Origin: Planctomycetota bacterium
Lineage (GTDB): Bacteria; Planctomycetota; UBA1135
Length of the DNA: 64,000 nt
Reading direction: 5' to 3'
Assembly (NCBI GenBank): GCA_004295085.1
Contig: SHNF01000016.1
Coordinates: forward strand, 27,130 to 91,129
Shown here: positions 58,360 to 64,000 of the stretch, piece by piece
Position numbering within the stretch: the first letter of the stretch is position 1
Layout of the letters: each line of letters opens with the position of its first letter
Position numbers and translations under genes: made by a program
Notes under the pieces: generated by a model
The model's input: only the letters and a program-made list of their open reading frames with translations
Told to the model about the DNA's origin: nothing
Databases searched by the model: none

Positions 58360-60087
58360 TCAGGGCAGGATGTCGAGGGGAAGGGCTACCGAGGAGTAGT
58401 GCAGTCCGCTGGCTGGGACGTAGGCGACGGCGGCGAACCACAGGCGCGCTCCTACGTAGCCAGACAGCCCGCCCGGAGCGACGATCAACCACGCCTGGGC
58501 GGTGCCTCCAGCGCCGAGCGTGCCGGCCGTGTTATGGAAGACCGGAGGAGGCGTGTGTGTCATTCGTTGGGTAAGCGCGTCGAAGGTCAGCGGTACGCAG
58601 CCGCCTGGAACGAACCACGGACCAGTACCGGTCAGGGAGGCCAGCAGCACGTAGGGGACGCCACTCTCGCTGTCCGGAAAGTCGAGGAAGAAGTTCACGC
58701 GCCCGCCTGCGGAGGCGGAAAGGCGGTTGGTATCGAGGGACAGGAATGCATCTAGCGGGTCCGTGGCATAGATCAAGGCGGTACCGGCGTCATCGCGCCC
58801 GCCGGGGTCTGCGCCATGGGCTCCAGCGATTACGTCGTCCAGGCCGTCGCCGTCGACGTCACCCACGCCAGATACCGAGTTGCCCAGGTAGGCGTAGCTT
58901 TCCTGGCCGTCGAAGCGACGAAGGAAAGCACCAGTGGCGCCGGAATAGATGAATGCAGCACCGGCCCGAGTGCGGCCGGCAGGACTGTTCCATGTCGCCC
59001 CAACGATCACGTCATCGAAGCCGTCTCCGTTCACGTCGCCGGCGCCAGATACGGAATCGCCGAACCAGCCGAAAGGATCACTTCCATCCAAGCGGTAGAG
59101 CAGTGCGCCGCTGACTCCGGAGTAAATGAACGCGGCTCCGACCTGAGGGAGGACCCCGGGAGTGAACCTCGCTCCAACCACAACGTCGTCGTAGCCATCC
59201 CCGTTCACGTCGCCGGCGCCGGACACCGACTCACCGAAGAGGAGGCCGGAGGCGACATTGCCGTCCAGGCGGTACAGGAGGGCTCCGGTGCCGCCCGAAT
59301 AGACGAACGCGGAGCCGGCCCATGTGACACCACCCGGGTCGGTGTGTGCTGCGCCAACGATGACGTCGTCAAGGCCATCGCCATCCACGTCGCCGGCACC
59401 GGACACCGAGTGCCCCAGTTCGTCGTCCGTCTCTTCTCCGTCGATGCGCAGCAGCAGGGCGCCCGTGGCGCCGGAATAAAGAAAGGCGGAGCCAGCGCTC
59501 CAATGGCCGCCCACGTCAGCGTGATCCGCTCCGACGATGAGATCGTCAAAGCCATCGCCGTTGACGTCTCCGGCGCCAGAAACCGAGACGCCGAGGCTGC
59601 TCCCATGATACCCGTCGAAGCGATGGAGCAGAGCGCCGGTGGCTCCCGAGTAGACGAAGGCCGAGCCATCACCAGCCAATACTCCCTTTGCGCCGACGAT
59701 AATATCGTCGGCGCCGTCCCCATCTACGTCGCCCGCACTGGCTACCGAGCAGCCTAAGAGGTAATAAGGCCCAAGCCCGTCGAAGCGGTGAAGGAGGCTA
59801 CGTGTTGCACCTGAGTAGACGAAGGCCGAGCCGGCACCCAAGGCAGTACCTACGTCGGTACCCTCCGCTCCAATGACGATATCGGCCACCCCATCGGCGT
59901 TTACGTCCCCCGCCCCCGCGACAGAAACGCCGAAGTAGTCCGACGCGGACTGTCCATCGAAGCGGAAGAGAATGTCCGATTCGCCACCACAAGTCTGCGC
60001 TTGTAGGCCACCCCAGGACAAGGCGAGCAAGGCCAGTGTGGTGCTCGCGAGCGACAGATACAAATGTTCAGGAAGACGCTGGAGCAT
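58360..60087 (-). CDS. Secreted seven-repeat FG-GAP (integrin-alpha-type) beta-propeller protein
   Basis: 575 residues from ATG 60087. The signal peptide is LASTTLALLALSWGGLQAQ. Seven FG-GAP repeats are spaced at about 60 residues, each of the type SVSGAGDVNGDGFDDLIVGA with a following GAAFIYSGATGALL; the D-x-D-x-D-G loops are typical calcium sites. Seven repeats would close a seven-bladed propeller. The last 130 residues are a beta-sandwich-like domain (SLDTNRLSASAGGRVNFFLD, VARLWFAAVAYVPASGL-like) seen at the end of many Planctomycetota surface proteins. Adhesion or ligand binding is inferred. Confidence 0.92.
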   Translation of the reverse strand: MLQRLPEHLYLSLASTTLALLALSWGGLQAQTCGGESDILFRFDGQSASDYFGVSVAGAGDVNADGVADIVIGAEGTDVGTALGAGSAFVYSGATRSLLHRFDGLGPYYLLGCSVASAGDVDGDGADDIIVGAKGVLAGDGSAFVYSGATGALLHRFDGYHGSSLGVSVSGAGDVNGDGFDDLIVGADHADVGGHWSAGSAFLYSGATGALLLRIDGEETDDELGHSVSGAGDVDGDGLDDVIVGAAHTDPGGVTWAGSAFVYSGGTGALLYRLDGNVASGLLFGESVSGAGDVNGDGYDDVVVGARFTPGVLPQVGAAFIYSGVSGALLYRLDGSDPFGWFGDSVSGAGDVNGDGFDDVIVGATWNSPAGRTRAGAAFIYSGATGAFLRRFDGQESYAYLGNSVSGVGDVDGDGLDDVIAGAHGADPGGRDDAGTALIYATDPLDAFLSLDTNRLSASAGGRVNFFLDFPDSESGVPYVLLASLTGTGPWFVPGGCVPLTFDALTQRMTHTPPPVFHNTAGTLGAGGTAQAWLIVAPGGLSGYVGARLWFAAVAYVPASGLHYSSVALPLDILP

Positions 60088-60198
60088 GACTCGAAGTATA
60101 TCGAATGTACGGTCTCGCGGTGCTCGTGTGGCGCCTCCGCCCACTCTCTGCAGCGATGATTTCGTGCGGATCGCTGCCCGACGGCATATGACTTAGGG

Positions 60199-61101
60199 AT
60201 GCAGGTCGTCCGGGAGTGGCTGGCGCGGGTCCGGGAGATCCTCGAGGTTCCGATCTTCAAGCTGGGCGAAGCGCAGATCACCCTGTGGTCGGCGCTCTAT
60301 CTCGCCCTCCTGGTGGTCCTGCTGTTCTACGCCTCCGGCCGGCTGCGGCGCTGGCTGGCCGAGCGCGCCCTCACGCGCACGCGGCTCGACGCCGGCGCGC
60401 GCCAGGCGGTGGCGTCCCTGACCCGCTACGCGGTGCTGCTGCTCGGGCTGCTGGTCATCCTGCAGACTGTCGGCATCGACCTGACCACCCTCAACGTGCT
60501 GGCGGGCGCGGTCGGGATCGGGCTCGGCTTCGGGCTGCAGCACGTCATCAGCAACTTCGTCTCGGGCCTGATCATCCTGTTCAAGCGCCCGATCCGCGTC
60601 GGCGACCGCATCGAGGTGGACGAGATCGAGGGCGACGTGGTCAAGATCGGGGCGCGCAGCACCACCGTCCTCACCAACGACGGCATCGCCGTCATCGTCC
60701 CGAACTCCAAGTTCATCACCGAGAACGTAGTGAACTGGAAATACAGCGGCGACGCGGTGCGCTTCAGGGTCCCGGTCGGCGTGGCCTATGGCAGCGACCT
60801 GCGCCTGGTCGAACGGCTGCTGCTGGAGGTGGCGGCCCAGAACGTCGACGTGCTGGAGGAGCCGATGCCGGCGGTGCGCTTCGTGGCCTTCGGCGACAGC
60901 AGCCTGGACCTCGAGCTGCGCGTCTGGAGCAGCACGCTGGTGCATCGCAAAGGCCAGCTGGTCAGCGCCCTGAATTACGCCATCCACGACAAGTTCTGCG
61001 CGCACGGCGTCGAGATCCCCTACCCGCAGCGCGACCTGCACATCCGCAGCGGCACGCTCGAGCGGCACGGCGGCCAGGGGGAGCCGCAGACCGGCGGCTG
61101 A
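60199..61101 (+). CDS. MscS-family mechanosensitive channel
   Basis: 300 residues with three or so membrane helices (SALYLALLVVLLFYASGRL, VASLTRYAVLLLGLLVILQT). The pore helix and hinge follow the MscS pattern (LAGAVGIGLGFGLQHVISNF), then VSGLIILFKRPIRVGDRIEV and the beta domain GDVVKIGARSTTVLTNDGI with VIVPNSKFITENVVNW. It releases small osmolytes on hypo-osmotic shock. Complete, normal length; it diverges from the FG-GAP gene over a 111-bp region. Confidence 0.93.
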   Translation: MQVVREWLARVREILEVPIFKLGEAQITLWSALYLALLVVLLFYASGRLRRWLAERALTRTRLDAGARQAVASLTRYAVLLLGLLVILQTVGIDLTTLNVLAGAVGIGLGFGLQHVISNFVSGLIILFKRPIRVGDRIEVDEIEGDVVKIGARSTTVLTNDGIAVIVPNSKFITENVVNWKYSGDAVRFRVPVGVAYGSDLRLVERLLLEVAAQNVDVLEEPMPAVRFVAFGDSSLDLELRVWSSTLVHRKGQLVSALNYAIHDKFCAHGVEIPYPQRDLHIRSGTLERHGGQGEPQTGG

Positions 61102-61150
61102 GACGGCGGCCGTGGTCAAGCTGCGCCACGGTGGTAGAACGGTGGCGCGC

Positions 61151-62899
61151 ATGACGGAGGAACCGCTCCTCGGAGGCGCGCACGGGCGGCGAAATGCGGC
61201 GCTGGCTGCCGCGGCCGGACTCGTGCTGCTGCTCCTGGGCCTGGCCTGGCTGCTGCGCGGCGGGTCGCGCGGAGACCGAGACCGCGAGCCGCAGCCGGAA
61301 CGCGTCGCCGCCGCGGACGCGCTACTTCAGCCAGCGGTTCTGGAGCCCGGCGCGGCGGAGCGCCGGCTCGCGCCGGCGCCGGACATGCCAGAGGACGCAA
61401 CTGCGCCTATAGAGAAGCACGAGGCTGCTCCGCCAGCGGAGGATGTCACTGCCACCTTTGTCGGCAGCTTCGTGCGGCCCGACCGCGCCGGAGTGCTGGC
61501 GGGGCCGGGCACGCTGCGGCTGCGGCGCGCGGACGGCTCGGAACGCGAAGTCGGCTTCCCCCTGGGCGATTCCGTGACGGTGGCAGGCCTGCCGCTTGGT
61601 CATTACACGGCGCTGGTGCGCGCGCCGGGTTTCCGCCACCGCGAGCAGGCGCTGGATCTCTCGAGCCTGGAGTACGCGGAGGAGGACGGTCGAGAGCGCC
61701 GCAACGGCGAGCCGGTCTTCACGCTGCGCCTGTTCCTGTGGCCGCAGAACTGGGTCGCGGTCGTGGTCGAGACGCGCGACGGGCGGCCCTTCGGCGCGCT
61801 GGCGGCGGAGCTCGGCATGGAGCCGAAGCAGATCTTCGTGGCCGCGTTCGACGCGCGCGTGTGGCTCGAGCCGCCCGGGCCGGATGCCTGGAGCGAGCCG
61901 GCAGACCGGACGGTCGCCGTGTTCCGCGGGCCTTCCGGCCACCACAACTGGGAGCTGCCGGGCGCCGCCGTCGGCTCGCTCGAGCTGTTGAAGCCGCCGC
62001 CGCTGTGGGCCGGCTTGCGCGTGCACCAGGTGCCGCTGGGCTGGGAATTGCTGCCGCCCGGCGCGGACGAAGTCGTCTTCCGGCTGGACGCTGCGGCGCT
62101 GGAGGAGCGCCTGGGCCGCCTGCGCCTGCGCGTGGTGGACGCCAACGGCACACCGCTGCCCGGCGCCCTGGTGACGCTGCTCGCCGACGGCTCGGCCTAC
62201 CGCCGCGGGGACCTGCACGACGCCGCCGCCGACGGCGACGGCCGCGTGGAGCTGCGCCGGATCGTTCCGGACCGCTACGAGCTGACGGTGCGCCACGGCG
62301 AGGCCTTGCACCAGGACATGCTGCAGATGGCGCCGGCCGAGGAGCGCGACCTCGGCGACATCGTGCTCGGCGCCGCCGCGACCGTGATCGTGCAAGTGCG
62401 GAAGGCGGACGGCAGTCCCACCTGCGCCTGGCTGGAGCTCGGACCGTACCGCCCCGGCGCCAGCGAGCGCGAGCTGTATCCGCCGATGCTGAGCCGCCAC
62501 GCCGACCCCGGCGAGGACTACCCCCTGGCGCTGCCCTCCGGCCGCTCGATCGTGCGCGCCACGGTGTGCACCGGATTCGGCCAGCACTACGTGAGCGACG
62601 ACCGCTCGCCGAGCGTTCTGCTCGACACCGAGGCACTGCCGGCCGGGCCGATCCAGCTCGTCGTGCGCGAGCCGCAGCCCGTGCGCTTCTCCTCGGCGTC
62701 GCAGGAGGCCGCAAGCCTTGCCGTGCTCGACGAGCTGGACCTGGTGCTCGCCTCGCTGTCGCTCGGCGGCGACGAGCCTGCCTCCGCCGAGCTGGCTCCC
62801 GGGAGCTATCGCGCGCGCGCGAGCAAGGCGGATGGCGCGCCGCTCGGCGTGACCTCGTTCCTGGTCCTGGATGCGCCCCTGCTCGTGACCCTGCCCTGA
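61151..62899 (+). CDS. Membrane-anchored carboxypeptidase-regulatory-like domain protein
   Basis: 582 residues from ATG 61151. One membrane helix near residues 15-35 (ALAAAAGLVLLLLGLAWLLR) anchors the protein, with the rest outside. It contains several CarboxypepD_reg-like beta-sandwich units, for example LRLRVVDANGTPLPGALVTL with GRVELRRIVPDRYELTVRHG, and VIVQVRKADGSPTCAWLELG. This domain occurs in many surface proteins and has no enzymatic role by itself. Large stretches between the units are unassigned. Function unknown; downstream are the housekeeping ribH and nusB genes. Confidence 0.72.
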   Translation: MTEEPLLGGAHGRRNAALAAAAGLVLLLLGLAWLLRGGSRGDRDREPQPERVAAADALLQPAVLEPGAAERRLAPAPDMPEDATAPIEKHEAAPPAEDVTATFVGSFVRPDRAGVLAGPGTLRLRRADGSEREVGFPLGDSVTVAGLPLGHYTALVRAPGFRHREQALDLSSLEYAEEDGRERRNGEPVFTLRLFLWPQNWVAVVVETRDGRPFGALAAELGMEPKQIFVAAFDARVWLEPPGPDAWSEPADRTVAVFRGPSGHHNWELPGAAVGSLELLKPPPLWAGLRVHQVPLGWELLPPGADEVVFRLDAAALEERLGRLRLRVVDANGTPLPGALVTLLADGSAYRRGDLHDAAADGDGRVELRRIVPDRYELTVRHGEALHQDMLQMAPAEERDLGDIVLGAAATVIVQVRKADGSPTCAWLELGPYRPGASERELYPPMLSRHADPGEDYPLALPSGRSIVRATVCTGFGQHYVSDDRSPSVLLDTEALPAGPIQLVVREPQPVRFSSASQEAASLAVLDELDLVLASLSLGGDEPASAELAPGSYRARASKADGAPLGVTSFLVLDAPLLVTLP

Positions 62900-62966
62900 G
62901 CGGCTGGTGCAGGCCCTTGCCGAAGGGCGGGCGGATGCGGACAATGCTGCGTCTTAAGGCGGAAAC

Positions 62967-63485
62967 ATGGCCACGATCCTTGAAGGGGACGCGCTGGGGA
63001 GCGGCCGGAAGGTCGCGGTGGCGGTGGCGGAGTTCAACCGCGACGTCACCGAGGCGCTGCTGGACGGGTGCTTGCGCACCCTGGAGCGCCATGGCGTGGA
63101 GCCGGAGGACATCACCGTGGCGCGGGTGCCGGGCGCCTTCGAGCTGCCGCTGGTGTGCGACGCCCTGGCCGCCAGCGAGGAGTACGACGCCGTGGTGGCC
63201 CTGGGGGCGGTGATCCGGGGCGAGACCCCGCATTTCGCGTACGTGGCCGGGGAGTGCGCGCGCGGCATCGCCCGTGCGGCCCTGGACAACGGCGTGCCGG
63301 TCATCTTCGGGGTGCTGACCACGGACACGCTGGAACAGGCGCAACAGCGCGCCGACCGGTCCGTACTGCGCGGAGCCGACGGCGGCGGCGCCCCGCGCGC
63401 CAGCAAGACCGCGCCGCGCTCGAACAAGGGCGCGGAGGCCGCCGAGACGGCGCTGCGCATGGCTTCGCTGCTCGAGAAGATCTGA
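62967..63485 (+). CDS. ribH: 6,7-dimethyl-8-ribityllumazine synthase
   Basis: 172 residues. Conserved features: VAVAVAEFNRDVTEALLDG, VARVPGAFELPLVCDALAAS, YDAVVALGAVIRGETPHFAY (ligand and catalytic His region), VPVIFGVLTTDTLEQAQQRA and NKGAEAAETALRM. The linker before NKG (about 20 residues, GADGGGAPRASKTAPRS) is longer than usual. It makes the lumazine precursor of riboflavin in an icosahedral or pentameric assembly. Overlaps the nusB start (TGATG), a frequent ribH-nusB arrangement. Confidence 0.95.
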   Translation: MATILEGDALGSGRKVAVAVAEFNRDVTEALLDGCLRTLERHGVEPEDITVARVPGAFELPLVCDALAASEEYDAVVALGAVIRGETPHFAYVAGECARGIARAALDNGVPVIFGVLTTDTLEQAQQRADRSVLRGADGGGAPRASKTAPRSNKGAEAAETALRMASLLEKI

Positions 63486-64000
63486 TGGGCGTTCCGATCC
63501 GCCGCCGCACCCGCGCGCGCGAGCTCGCGCTGCAGATGCTGTACGCGCTGGAGTTGCGCGGCGCCGAGGCCATGGAGGAGCTGGACGCGTTCGTGGAGCA
63601 CCACACCAAGCGCGGCCCGGATCCCAAGGGCCAGAACGAGGTGGCCGGCTACGCGCGCAAGCTGGTGACCGGCACCTTCGAGCACCGCGGGGACTTGAAC
63701 GACTGGATCGAGCACATCGCCGAGAACTGGCGCCTGGAGCGCATGGCGCACATCGACCGCAACGTGCTGCGCCTGGCCGTCTACGAGCTGCTGTACGAGA
63801 CCGACGTGCCGTTCAAGGTGGTGATCAACGAAGCCATCGACATCGCCAAGCGCTTCAGCACCTCGCAGTCCGGCTCGTTCGTGAACGGGATCCTGGACCG
63901 GGCCCGCATCCTGATCGAGGAAGGCCGGGCGCGCGGCGAGGGGGTGCCGCGCCCTCCGGCGGCGCCGGCGCCGCGCGCCGCGGCCGCCAACGCCGCCGCC
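63485..64000 (+). CDS. nusB: Transcription antitermination factor NusB (partial)
   Basis: From ATG 63485 to the window end; the C-terminus is cut off. Family features: RRRTRARELALQMLYALELR, a helical bundle, HIAENWRLERMAHIDRNVLR, LAVYELLYETDVPFKVVINE, AIDIAKRFSTSQSGSFVNGI, LDRA. After residue 150 an Ala/Pro-rich tail begins, longer than in E. coli. NusB binds boxA RNA with NusE for rRNA antitermination. Coupled to ribH. Confidence 0.95.
   Translation, partial: MGVPIRRRTRARELALQMLYALELRGAEAMEELDAFVEHHTKRGPDPKGQNEVAGYARKLVTGTFEHRGDLNDWIEHIAENWRLERMAHIDRNVLRLAVYELLYETDVPFKVVINEAIDIAKRFSTSQSGSFVNGILDRARILIEEGRARGEGVPRPPAAPAPRAAAANAAA

Overview
This is a GC-rich bacterial chromosome segment, with strong third-position G/C and frequent GTG/TTG starts. 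The gene content points to a Planctomycetota-like (or similarly large-genomed, predatory or soil-type) bacterium. Pointers are a TIGR03067-type lipoprotein, secreted VCBS and FG-GAP propeller proteins with a C-terminal beta-sandwich, a full rod-shape cluster (mreB-mreC-mreD-PBP2-rodA), secreted TldD/TldE-like proteins and a probable selenoprotein. The assignment is inference; no rRNA or tRNA was found.

Layout. 0-4 kb: a partial secreted beta-propeller, then a MocR regulator divergent from a long protein whose frame is interrupted only by one TGA. A SECIS-like hairpin follows that TGA, so it looks like a Cys-Sec thioredoxin-like selenoprotein. 4-19.6 kb: an array of mostly single small genes (SRPBCC, cupin, VOC, YdeI, DUF1801, DUF1697, DUF5990, AHSA1, M61 peptidase, AlbA-type, DUF2182/DUF899, TPR-HTH regulator, Vgb-like). 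Interspersed are at least five gene relics, two of them chimeras of unrelated families. 19.6-23.3 kb: two DUF4157 (eCIS-core) proteins. The second ends in a DddA-like deaminase domain; the first carries a second possible metal motif and is followed by a small HEAT-like protein. 23.4-25.5 kb: DUF1801, a cysteine synthase-like enzyme and a small membrane protein. 25.5-28.1 kb: a tightly overlapping five-gene operon with two single-HKD phospholipase D-like proteins and three small unknown proteins. 28.3-34.7 kb: a secreted VCBS protein, a coupled TldD/TldE-like pair and a quinone-oxidoreductase-like protein with a signal peptide.

34.8-38.0 kb: tdh-kbl threonine catabolism and an ArsR regulator fused to a degenerate LMW-phosphatase/arsenate-reductase-like domain. 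One motif (TTGCGGAAA-N3-GGAAG) lies upstream of this regulator, of tdh-kbl and of the PLD operon, suggesting a small regulon. 38.1-48.7 kb: a long co-directional envelope block (rodA, PBP2, mreD, mreC, mreB, a small TM protein, a coiled-coil protein, lnt, moeA). 48.8-56.8 kb: a tripartite-type RND exporter (adaptor and two overlapping permeases, no outer-membrane factor). 56.8-58.3 kb: an apparently leaderless wHTH regulator coupled to an SRPBCC protein. 58.3-64 kb: a seven-repeat FG-GAP protein, MscS, a secreted or anchored carboxypeptidase-regulatory-like protein, ribH and a partial nusB.

The observations most worth following are the orphan DUF4157-deaminase, the putative selenoprotein, the PLD operon with its shared operator motif, and the cluster of gene fossils.
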